DNA from: Bacillota bacterium
GTDB lineage: Bacteria > Bacillota > Clostridia > Tissierellales > Peptoniphilaceae
Length of the DNA: 8,459 bases
Assembly: GCA_023394215.1 (NCBI GenBank)
Contig: JAEXBH010000106.1
Coordinates: 1 to 8,459, forward strand
Reading direction: 5' to 3'
How positions within the stretch are numbered: position 1 is the stretch's first letter; each line of letters starts with the position of its first letter. This document shows positions 1 through 6,590 of the stretch, piece by piece. The translations under genes were made by a program, and so were the position numbers. The notes beneath the pieces are model-generated. The model saw only the letters and a program-made list of their open reading frames with translations, made no database searches and was not told where the DNA came from.

Positions 1-1070
1 ATAAATACCATCCCCCCCTGTGCCATCTCCTGCAGGTAGGCAAATAGTTTTATAAGTTTTTTAATGCCCGTACTCTCAAATTCAGTATTTATAGAATATG
101 TGCCATATACCATATTAAGACTGCACACATATTTCTCGCCATCTTCTTTCCTATCAATTTCAATTTCTGTCAAATCGGGCTTAAAAATTTTAATAAAGCC
201 CTCTAATTTTCTCACTGTATTTGCATAATTTTCATACATATCTTTCGGGATTAAATTCCCTGAAACAGAAAAAACATTCAATATATTTTGATCTATTTTG
301 GCTGCACTCTTAAGCAAAAAATCTACATGAGAATCATCTGAGTCAAATTCTCCAGAATAACTAAGCATATCTCTTAAAAAATAATCTGTATGATTATCAG
401 ATTGGTCCATATATACATGTATTTTAGTTCCAAATATAAACAACGCCAAAAAACCTATAAAAAGAAAACTTACTCCATCCTTTGGTATTTCATCAGGATT
501 AAAAATCTTTTTTATAAATAATGCTGATACTGTAGCATTTGACAATAGATTTATGGTTTTCTTTGTAAAAATATCATCAAACGAACCCTCTCTTCCCATA
601 TTAATCTGAATAATCTCACCTTTTATAACTTCAATTAAAATGTCAAACTTTTCTTTTTGTCGATTAGGATGCTTAAAAGATAATCTCTCAATATCAATAA
701 CAAATTTTCCAACATGATTCCTTTTCAAAGCAACTTCATATTTATATAGCAATAATCCATCTGGCATATTTGCTAAAAATTCAGCTTCAATATATAGTTC
801 CCCCACTTTTTTATTGATAATTGCCTCAAGATTTTTTTGCACCACAGGATTATTAAGGTAATCCTCATTAACAAGAAGATTCCTCAAAATGTCTATAGAA
901 GTAATAATAGCCGACTTTCCGGAACCATTCATTCCATAAATCCCCTTAATATTGTAATCTTGAGTATCTATAGGTATAGTAACTGTTTTTTTATAAAAAG
1001 AAAGTGATACCACACTATCTATAGTTTTAATACCGTTTACTTTATAGTTAACCAAAAACACATCTTTCAT
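1..1070 (-). CDS. AAA family ATPase (ABC/OLD-like, AAA_15 type), 3' end outside window
   Basis: The reading frame is open from an ATG at 1070 to the left edge (356 codons), with no internal stop. The start is supported by AGGAGG at 1085-1080, 9 bases upstream, and by an extended -10 promoter just before it. A Walker A/P-loop GMNGSGKS is at residues 46-53, after a short beta-rich N-terminus (the stretch around VNGIKTID, then SLSFYKK). Near the edge, residues 331-339 (FESTGIKKL) followed by QGGMVF look like the ABC-type signature region leading into Walker B, whose acidic residues would lie just outside. Residues about 200-214 are strongly hydrophobic and more likely a buried core or lid element than a membrane span. 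Proteins of this architecture (SMC/RecF/OLD-like ATPases) often act in anti-phage or DNA-transaction systems, usually with a partner nuclease or effector encoded beside them; that role is inference here. A 60-base sample (241-300) is about 27% GC against about 40% in a sample of the neighbouring oxidoreductase gene (2641-2700), which would fit acquisition by transfer. The exact family is not resolved. Confidence 0.5.
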   Translation of the reverse strand, partial: MKDVFLVNYKVNGIKTIDSVVSLSFYKKTVTIPIDTQDYNIKGIYGMNGSGKSAIITSIDILRNLLVNEDYLNNPVVQKNLEAIINKKVGELYIEAEFLANMPDGLLLYKYEVALKRNHVGKFVIDIERLSFKHPNRQKEKFDILIEVIKGEIIQINMGREGSFDDIFTKKTINLLSNATVSALFIKKIFNPDEIPKDGVSFLFIGFLALFIFGTKIHVYMDQSDNHTDYFLRDMLSYSGEFDSDDSHVDFLLKSAAKIDQNILNVFSVSGNLIPKDMYENYANTVRKLEGFIKIFKPDLTEIEIDRKEDGEKYVCSLNMVYGTYSINTEFESTGIKKLIKLFAYLQEMAQGGMVF

Positions 1071-1079
1071 TACTAATAT

Positions 1080-1085
1080 CCTCCT
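1080..1085 (-). promoter_or_regulatory. Ribosome binding site of the AAA ATPase gene
   Basis: AGGAGG on the minus strand, 9 bases before the ATG at 1070. It fixes the start of a gene that has no stop codon inside the window. Confidence 0.85.
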
Positions 1086-1095
1086 ATTAAAAGGT

Positions 1096-1124
1096 ATTAT
1101 ATCATATAGATTTTCTAAAATAAA
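1096..1124 (-). promoter_or_regulatory. Extended -10 promoter of the AAA ATPase gene
   Basis: On the minus strand TATAAT lies at 1101-1096, preceded by TG one base upstream (TGATATAAT), an extended -10 element. At 17-bp spacing the -35 position (1124-1119) reads TTTATT, a weak match, as is common with extended -10 promoters. The -35 position falls inside the 19-bp inverted repeat at 1110-1150. Transcription would begin near 1089 and leave a leader of about 20 bases before the ATG. Confidence 0.7.
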
Positions 1125-1150
1125 TACATTTTGTATTTATTTTAGAAAAT
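1110..1150. repeat. 19-bp perfect inverted repeat with 3-base loop
   Basis: The left arm (1110-1128, ATTTTCTAAAATAAATACA) is exactly complementary to the right arm (1132-1150), separated by TTT at 1129-1131. It covers the -35 region of the ATPase promoter and sits just beyond the oxidoreductase terminator. It lacks the GC-rich stem and U-tract of a typical terminator. It could be an operator for a dimeric repressor, a cruciform or mRNA hairpin in read-through RNA, or the remnant of a small inserted element. The symmetry is seen directly; the function is not. Confidence 0.9.
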
Positions 1151-1159
1151 TCTCAACAT

Positions 1160-1184
1160 AAAAAGAGGGCTTATTCAGCCCTCT
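1160..1184 (-). terminator. Rho-independent terminator of the pyruvate:ferredoxin oxidoreductase gene
   Basis: On the minus strand a perfect 8-bp GC-rich stem (AGAGGGCT, 1184-1177, pairing with 1171-1164) closes a 5-base loop and is followed by a run of T ending near 1160. It begins about 20 bases after the stop codon of the oxidoreductase gene and separates it from the ATPase gene on the same strand. Confidence 0.9.
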
Positions 1185-1205
1185 AATCATATTCTGGATT
1201 ATTTT

Positions 1206-4200
1206 TTATTCGTAGCTTTTTGCCATTCTTAGATAATTTGCATATCTTTCCTTAGCAGCTTTTTCTGATTCTTCATAAAGAGTCTTAGCTGTTTCAGGGA
1301 ATGTGATGCTCAATGAACTATATCTAACTTCACCTTGTAAGAATTCTTGGAATGACTTGGTAGGTTCTTTTGAATCCAATACGAAAGGATTTTGTCCGGC
1401 TTCAGATCTTCTCGGATCGAATCTGTACAAATGCCAGTATCCTGATTCAACAGCCAATTTTTCTCTTTCAACAGACTTACCCATACCTGTCTTTAATCCG
1501 TGGTTTATACATGGAGCATAAGCTATTACCAATGACGGTCCGTTGTAGCTTTCGGCTTCAACCATAGCCTTGATTAATTGAGCTTGGTTAGCACCTAAAG
1601 CAACTTGTGCTACATATACATAACCATAAGTAGCCATCATTAAACCTAAATCTTTCTTTCTGATCTTCTTACCTGATGCAGCAAACTTAGCTACTGCAGA
1701 AAGTGGTGTGGATTTAGAAGATTGTCCACCTGTATTTGAGTATACTTCTGTATCGAATACCAATACGTTTATATCGTGACCTGATGCTAAAACATGGTCC
1801 AAACCGCCGAATCCGATATCATATGCCCAACCGTCTCCACCGAAGATCCATACTGATTTCTTAATCATATAGTCTTTTAGGTCAACTATTTCTTTTAATA
1901 ACTTATCAGCTTTTTCGTTTCCGAAAGTAAATCCTTCAGCCTTTGATAGGATCTTTTCAGATGCTTCTTTTGACTTGCCGTAATCATCTTTACCTTCTAA
2001 CCAAGCATTTAAATCTTCATTTAGAGGACTTTCCAAGCCTAAAGCCAATAATTCTCTTACTAAATATTCAACTCTTTCTCTTGTCTTTTCAGTTGCTAAT
2101 TGCATACCGAAGCCATATTCGGCAGCATCTTCGAATAATGAATTACCCCAAGACGGACCGTGACCTTCAGAGTTGCAAGTATATGGAGTTGAAGGTGCAG
2201 AACCACCCCAAATAGATGAACATCCTGTAGCGTTTGCTATAAGTGTTCTTTCTCCGAATAATTGTGTAACTAACTTAGCATAAGCAGTTTCACCACAACC
2301 TGCACAAGCTCCTGAGAACTCTAACAATGGTTGTTTAAATTGTGAACCCTTAACTGTATTTTCAGGAACTAAACCTGTCTTGTAGCCAACTACTTCGTGA
2401 GCATAAGTCCAGTTTTCCTTTTGAGCTTCTAATTGTTCACCGAAAGGCTTCATAATCAAAGCTTTTTCCTTAGCAGGACATACATCGGCACAGTTTCCGC
2501 AACCTGTACAGTCTAATACTGATACTTGGATTCTGAAATCATAGCCTTCAAGACCCTTGCCTATTGCCTTCTTAGATTCAAATCCTTCAGGTGCATTGGC
2601 CTTATCTTCTTCATTTAATAAGAAAGGTCTGATAACTGCATGCGGACATACGTAAGAACATTGGTTACATTGGATACAGTTTTCCATTTGCCATTCAGGT
2701 ACATGAAGAGCTATACCTCTCTTTTCATATTGAGCTGTACCATGGTCAAATTCACCGTTTTCTATGCCTACAAATGTTGAAACAGGAAGAGAATTTCCTT
2801 CTGTTCTATTCATAGGTATAACAATCTTTCTCACAAATTCAGGAATCATAGAGTTGTCAAGTTCAACAACTTCCGCATTTTTCCAAGATTCAGGAACTTC
2901 TACCAATTCTACCGCATGAATACCTGCATCTACTGCAGCATAGTTCATATCAAGAACTTTTTGTCCCTTCTTACCGTAAGTATAATCAATAGAATGCTTT
3001 AAGTATTCTACTGCTTGATCTATAGGAAGAACCTTTGATAGGTTGAAGAATGCTGATTGGATAATCATATTGATTCTGTTACCCAAACCTATTTCTTCAG
3101 CTATCTTGGATGCATTGATTATATAGAACTTAAATTCGCCGTTAGCGATTGCTCTCTTTAATTCTCCAGGAAGGTGTTCTTCCAACTCATCCTTTGACCA
3201 GATAGTGTTAAGTAAGAATGTACCGCCCTTCTTTAATCCCTTAGTTAGGTCATAATTGTAAACATATGATTGCTTAGAAACTGATACGAAATCTGATTCA
3301 TCAAGTAGATATGTTGATCTTATTGGTGAAGTACCGAATCTTAAGTGAGATACTGTCAAACCGCCTGACTTCTTTGAGTCATAATCAAAATATCCTTGAG
3401 CATACATGTCTGTATTGTCACCGATAATCTTAATAGCTTGTTTATTGGCACCTACTGTACCGTCTGAACCGAATCCCCAGAACTTGCATCTTGAAATACC
3501 GGGCTCAACTATTGTCATTTGTTCCTTAACTTCTAATGAATGGAAAGTAACATCATCAACTATAGAAATAGTAAATCCATCCTTAGGAGTTTCAGCCTTT
3601 AAATTATCAAATACAGTGTTGATATGAGACGGAGTTGTATCCTTTGAACCTAAACCGTATCTACCGCCAACTATCAAAGGTTGTACTTCCTTATCATAAT
3701 AAACACTCTTTACGTCTAATAATAGAGGTTCTCCTTCTGAACCTTTTTCTTTTGTTCTGTCTAATACCGCTATTCTCTTTACAGTCTTCGGCATAGCAGC
3801 TAAGAAATGTTCTTTAGAGAAAGGTCTGAATAGACGAACCTTAATCATACCGACTTTTTCGCCTCTCTTAACAAGTTCATCAATAACTTCTTCAGCAGCT
3901 TGTGTAACTGAACCCATAGCTACTATTACATTTTCAGCATCAGATGCTCCGTAGTAATTGAATAACTTATAGTCTCTGCCTGTTCTCTTAGAAACTTCCG
4001 CCAAGTATCCTTCAGTGATTCCAACTATTTCTTCATAAGCCTTATTTGAAGCTTCTAAAGCTTGGAAGTAAATGTCAGGACCTTGAGCTGTACCCATAGT
4101 CTTAGGTCTTGATGGGTTTAATGAGTTGTCTCTGAAAGCCTGAATAGCTTCATAATCAACCATTTCAGCCAATTCTTCATAATCCCATACTTCGATTTTT

Positions 4201-4742
4201 TGAATTTCGTGGCTTGTTCTGAAACCGTCAAAGAAATGTACAAAAGGAACTCTACCCTTAATTGCTGATAGATGTGCTACAGCTGCCAAGTCCATAGCTT
4301 CTTGTACTGATGCGGATGCAAGCATAGCAAAACCTGTTGCTCTTGCAGCCATAACATCTTGATGATCCCCGTAAATTGAAAGGGCATGAGAAGCTAAAGC
4401 TCTTGCTGCAACGTGGAATACTCCAGGAAGTCTTTCCCCTGCTATCTTATACATGTTAGGTATCATTAACAATAAACCTTGTGATGCGGTATATGTACTA
4501 GTTAAAGCCCCTGCAGCCAACGATCCGTGTACTGCTCCGGCAGCTCCTGCTTCTGATTGCATTTCAACAACATCTACTGTTTGTCCGAAAATGTTCTTCC
4601 TTCCGTGTGCTGACCATTCATCTACGGCTTCTGCCATATTTGATGACGGTGTGATTGGATATATAGCGGCTACTTCTGAAAATGCATACGCAACATGAGC
4701 AGCAGCAGTATTTCCATCCATTGTTTTCATACTTCTTGTCAT
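1206..4742 (-). CDS. nifJ: Pyruvate:ferredoxin (flavodoxin) oxidoreductase, homodimeric type
   Basis: This complete 1178-residue cytoplasmic enzyme oxidises pyruvate with CoA to acetyl-CoA, CO2 and reduced ferredoxin, the central step of anaerobic pyruvate metabolism. All domains of the single-chain family are present in order. The N-terminal pyruvate/TPP domain has YPITPSS at 28-34, with T31, E64 and R114 at the positions used in the Desulfovibrio africanus enzyme. A CoA-binding/transketolase C-like region follows (about 260-420). A two-cluster ferredoxin domain has C689/C692/C695/C699 and C745/C748/C751/C755. The C-terminal TPP domain has GDGW around D970 and YSNTGGQ around N1003. C813, C816, C841 and C1078 supply the proximal 4Fe-4S cluster. 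It is slightly shorter than the 1232-residue D. africanus enzyme, probably lacking that protein's C-terminal extension. The start is set by AGGAGGA at 4754-4748; a second Met at residue 5 is too far from it. It is transcribed alone, between its own promoter and terminator. No key residue is missing. Confidence 0.98.
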   Translation of the reverse strand: MTRSMKTMDGNTAAAHVAYAFSEVAAIYPITPSSNMAEAVDEWSAHGRKNIFGQTVDVVEMQSEAGAAGAVHGSLAAGALTSTYTASQGLLLMIPNMYKIAGERLPGVFHVAARALASHALSIYGDHQDVMAARATGFAMLASASVQEAMDLAAVAHLSAIKGRVPFVHFFDGFRTSHEIQKIEVWDYEELAEMVDYEAIQAFRDNSLNPSRPKTMGTAQGPDIYFQALEASNKAYEEIVGITEGYLAEVSKRTGRDYKLFNYYGASDAENVIVAMGSVTQAAEEVIDELVKRGEKVGMIKVRLFRPFSKEHFLAAMPKTVKRIAVLDRTKEKGSEGEPLLLDVKSVYYDKEVQPLIVGGRYGLGSKDTTPSHINTVFDNLKAETPKDGFTISIVDDVTFHSLEVKEQMTIVEPGISRCKFWGFGSDGTVGANKQAIKIIGDNTDMYAQGYFDYDSKKSGGLTVSHLRFGTSPIRSTYLLDESDFVSVSKQSYVYNYDLTKGLKKGGTFLLNTIWSKDELEEHLPGELKRAIANGEFKFYIINASKIAEEIGLGNRINMIIQSAFFNLSKVLPIDQAVEYLKHSIDYTYGKKGQKVLDMNYAAVDAGIHAVELVEVPESWKNAEVVELDNSMIPEFVRKIVIPMNRTEGNSLPVSTFVGIENGEFDHGTAQYEKRGIALHVPEWQMENCIQCNQCSYVCPHAVIRPFLLNEEDKANAPEGFESKKAIGKGLEGYDFRIQVSVLDCTGCGNCADVCPAKEKALIMKPFGEQLEAQKENWTYAHEVVGYKTGLVPENTVKGSQFKQPLLEFSGACAGCGETAYAKLVTQLFGERTLIANATGCSSIWGGSAPSTPYTCNSEGHGPSWGNSLFEDAAEYGFGMQLATEKTRERVEYLVRELLALGLESPLNEDLNAWLEGKDDYGKSKEASEKILSKAEGFTFGNEKADKLLKEIVDLKDYMIKKSVWIFGGDGWAYDIGFGGLDHVLASGHDINVLVFDTEVYSNTGGQSSKSTPLSAVAKFAASGKKIRKKDLGLMMATYGYVYVAQVALGANQAQLIKAMVEAESYNGPSLVIAYAPCINHGLKTGMGKSVEREKLAVESGYWHLYRFDPRRSEAGQNPFVLDSKEPTKSFQEFLQGEVRYSSLSITFPETAKTLYEESEKAAKERYANYLRMAKSYE

Positions 4743-4747
4743 AAAAA

Positions 4748-4754
4748 TCCTCCT
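4748..4754 (-). promoter_or_regulatory. Ribosome binding site of nifJ
   Basis: AGGAGGA on the minus strand, 5 bases before the ATG at 4742. It favours this ATG over the in-frame ATG four codons downstream (17-base spacing). Confidence 0.85.
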
Positions 4755-4791
4755 ATTAAATTTTTATCTACCATTACCGTAAGCCAATTAA

Positions 4792-4820
4792 ATTATATTA
4801 TTACGGGTGAAAATAGTCAA
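4792..4820 (-). promoter_or_regulatory. Sigma-A promoter of nifJ
   Basis: On the minus strand TTGACT (4820-4815) and TATAAT (4797-4792) are separated by exactly 17 bases, one mismatch from full consensus. Transcription would start near 4785, giving a leader of about 43 bases. A strong promoter suits a central catabolic enzyme. CCGTAA (4777-4782) and TTACGG (4801-4806) form an inverted pair flanking the -10 and could be a regulator site, but this is weak. Confidence 0.85.
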
Positions 4821-4888
4821 ATCTTAAACTATACTATGCCCATATACTTTATGTCTTTTATCTTTTTTTAATAATTAGTTAGTATAAA

Positions 4889-6379
4889 CTACCCTTTATT
4901 TACGTATTCTTCTATTTTTATGGCATATTTCTTGCATTTCAAACTCAAACTTGCCGGACTTATTTTAAGCATCTCCGCAGCCTTCCTTAAACTCGAACTT
5001 AAAGATAAGGTATTTATAAACAATTTTCTTTCAAAACTTTCAAAAGCCAAATCATAGGTGATATTTTCAAACTCCCGAATTTCTCCAAGTTTCTCTCTAT
5101 CGGGATTTAAAAGATTATATGTAGTCTGTATACTCACGCTATCATTCTCAGCGGTAACTACCATCCTCTCAATAATATTTTCAAGTTCTCTGATATTTCC
5201 CGGCCATTTATATTCTTCAAGCATTTTTACAACAGACTTATTCAACTTAATATTTTTATAATATTTATTATTAAACTTATCCAAAAAAAATTTAGTCAAA
5301 GGCTCTATATCTTCAGCCCTTTCTCTTAATGCGGGAACATAAATAGGGATAACATTTAATCTGTAGAATAAATCCTCTCTGAATTCTCCCCTTTTTATAG
5401 CTTCTTCTATATCTATATTAGTAGCAGCTATCAATCTTATATTCAAAGGGATAACTTTATTTCCTCCTATCCTCATAATCTCTTTTTCCTGTAAAACCCT
5501 TAAAAGCTTTGCCTGGTTTTCCATGCTTAAAGTACCTATTTCATCAAGCAAAAGAGTGCCGTTATTTGCCAGTTCAAATATACCTATCTTACCGTTTTTC
5601 CTTGCTCCGGTAAAACTTCCCTCCTCATATCCGAACAACTCGGATTCTATAAGGTTTTGGGGTATGGCTGCACAATTAACCTTTATATACGGCTTATCAT
5701 TTCTTTGGCTGTTTTGAAATATCTCATTTGCTATTAGTTCCTTTCCCGTGCCGGACTCCCCTCTTATGAAGATGGTAGCGTCGGTTTTTGCTATTCTTGA
5801 AATATTACCCAACAAATATTTCATCTTCGCCGACTTATAGACAAGAGGCTTAGCATATAAGTTATTTTTTAAAAGATAATCAACATGCTCCTTCTCAATT
5901 AAAAGTTTATTTTCGACCGTCTGCAATCTATCCTTGAGACTGTTGATTTCAGTAAGATTCCTATTGCTTATTACAGCCATAAGAACCTCCCCATTATCAT
6001 CAAACACAGGTATACCTGTGATCAAAACCGGTATATTGTTCTTATGTAAAATTCCTATATTATCTATTCTCTTCTTCTTTTTTATAACTTCCATGCTGAC
6101 TGCTCCGGAAAAAATTTTTCCTTCAAGTTCATAAACCTTTTTACCGACAACATCCTCTTCTTTGACACCCAAATTTTTTAGATAGCTCGGATTAACATAA
6201 ATTGTAGTTCCGTCTTTATAAGCGACATAAATCCCATCAAAAAGATTATCACAAATCTTCTTAAAATCAATTCCATATCTGTTTATAGAATTATCAAGCA
6301 GCTCCAGCTCTTTCTCATTTAAATACTTACTTATTTTATTTAAAATATTATCTTTATGTGTAAAATCATTTATATTCAT
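4889..6379 (-). CDS. PAS-domain sigma-54-dependent transcriptional activator (NtrC-like, one-component)
   Basis: This is a bacterial enhancer-binding protein that hydrolyses ATP to open promoters held by sigma-54 RNA polymerase. From the ATG at 6379 it has 496 residues: a short helical N-terminus, one PAS sensor domain (about 45-139), a coiled-coil linker (about 140-172), and an AAA+ domain. The AAA+ domain has Walker A GESGTGKE at 207-214, the sigma-54 contact loop GSFTGA at 254-259, Walker B GTLLLDEIG at 274-282, FREDLFYRL at 333-341 and WPGNIREL at 392-399. A C-terminal helix-turn-helix lies at about 461-489. There is no receiver domain, so the signal is probably a small molecule or redox state sensed by PAS, not a phosphorelay. 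The start is moved downstream from 6406: AGGAGA lies 6 bases before 6379, while 6406 has no ribosome site and sits about where transcription should begin. It is divergent from the dehydrogenase-transporter operon, which has a sigma-54 promoter and is its probable target. I see no clear terminator between its stop and the nifJ promoter. Confidence 0.93.
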   Translation of the reverse strand: MNINDFTHKDNILNKISKYLNEKELELLDNSINRYGIDFKKICDNLFDGIYVAYKDGTTIYVNPSYLKNLGVKEEDVVGKKVYELEGKIFSGAVSMEVIKKKKRIDNIGILHKNNIPVLITGIPVFDDNGEVLMAVISNRNLTEINSLKDRLQTVENKLLIEKEHVDYLLKNNLYAKPLVYKSAKMKYLLGNISRIAKTDATIFIRGESGTGKELIANEIFQNSQRNDKPYIKVNCAAIPQNLIESELFGYEEGSFTGARKNGKIGIFELANNGTLLLDEIGTLSMENQAKLLRVLQEKEIMRIGGNKVIPLNIRLIAATNIDIEEAIKRGEFREDLFYRLNVIPIYVPALRERAEDIEPLTKFFLDKFNNKYYKNIKLNKSVVKMLEEYKWPGNIRELENIIERMVVTAENDSVSIQTTYNLLNPDREKLGEIREFENITYDLAFESFERKLFINTLSLSSSLRKAAEMLKISPASLSLKCKKYAIKIEEYVNKG

Positions 6380-6385
6380 AGTCAA

Positions 6386-6391
6386 TCTCCT
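6386..6391 (-). promoter_or_regulatory. Ribosome binding site that sets the activator start
   Basis: AGGAGA on the minus strand, 6 bases before the ATG at 6379. The upstream in-frame ATG at 6406 has no purine-rich stretch before it. Confidence 0.8.
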
Positions 6392-6415
6392 ATAAGTAGG
6401 GTTCATTATATGTTT

Positions 6416-6444
6416 ATTATATTAAACGTCGTTTAATATTTCAA
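6416..6444 (-). promoter_or_regulatory. Sigma-A promoter of the sigma-54 activator gene
   Basis: On the minus strand TTGAAA (6444-6439) and TATAAT (6421-6416) are spaced by 17 bases. Transcription would start near 6409, about 30 bases before the ATG at 6379. The spacer is almost wholly occupied by the palindrome at 6419-6439, so a protein bound there would block polymerase. A second TATAAT closer to the gene (about 6402-6412) lacks a good -35. Confidence 0.7.
6419..6439. promoter_or_regulatory. 21-bp palindrome: likely enhancer (UAS) and autoregulatory operator for the activator
   Basis: A perfect 10-bp inverted repeat (arm ATATTAAACG, 6419-6428; other arm 6430-6439) is centred on one base at 6429. 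Its centre is about 105 bp upstream of the -12 element of the sigma-54 promoter, a normal distance for an enhancer. It also fills the spacer of the activator's own sigma-A promoter. Binding by the divergently encoded activator is inferred from position. Confidence 0.65.
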
Positions 6445-6457
6445 ACATAAACGTTTG
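6442..6457. promoter_or_regulatory. Second candidate activator site
   Basis: CAAAC (6442-6446) and GTTTG (6453-6457) are inverted about a 6-base centre, and AAACGTTT (6449-6456) is itself palindromic. The half-site TAAACG at 6448 repeats that of the first palindrome at 6423, and CGTTT recurs at 6430 and 6452, 22 bp apart, about two helical turns. Enhancer-binding proteins commonly use paired sites to assemble hexamers; the symmetry here is less perfect than in site 1. Confidence 0.5.
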
Positions 6458-6518
6458 TATTTCTAAACAATTTGCAGGTATAAGCTAAGTATCTTAAGCA
6501 TTCTTGAGACATAGAGTT

Positions 6519-6535
6519 TTGGCACGCTTTTTGCA
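6519..6535 (+). promoter_or_regulatory. Sigma-54 (-24/-12) promoter of the dehydrogenase-transporter operon
   Basis: TTGGCACG (6519-6526) and TTGCA (6531-6535) match the sigma-54 consensus TGGCACG-N4-TTGCW, with the GG (6521-6522) and GC (6533-6534) separated by the required 10 bases. Transcription would start near 6546, leaving a leader of about 45 bases. Dependence on an activator follows from the sigma-54 mechanism, and one is encoded next door. Confidence 0.92.
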
Positions 6536-6590
6536 AGTGTAGTATTATGAATAATTTTATTCAAATATCTTTTGAAAGGAATGATCGTTT

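Noticed and set aside
254..259. Possible membrane anchor in the ATPase from its hydrophobic stretch (residues about 200-214)
   Set aside because: About 15 hydrophobic residues flanked by charged ones in the middle of a P-loop ATPase is more likely a buried structural element; no signal peptide is present.
1303..4698. Several plus-strand frames of 65-90 codons inside the oxidoreductase gene
   Set aside because: They are antisense to a complete enzyme with strong motif support and have no homology features. They are by-products of its codon bias.
4821..4888. Possible terminator for the sigma-54 activator gene
   Set aside because: Only short imperfect AT-rich pairings are present and none is followed by a proper T run on the minus strand. 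I do not call a terminator.
4743..4888. Rex- or CcpA-type operator at the nifJ promoter
   Set aside because: No match to TTGTTAA-N4-TTAACAA or to a cre consensus could be found; only the weaker inverted pair reported above.
5600..5650. GSFTGA instead of GAFTGA in the activator as a functional defect
   Set aside because: The second position of this loop varies in active family members, and the Phe-Thr that contact sigma-54 are intact.
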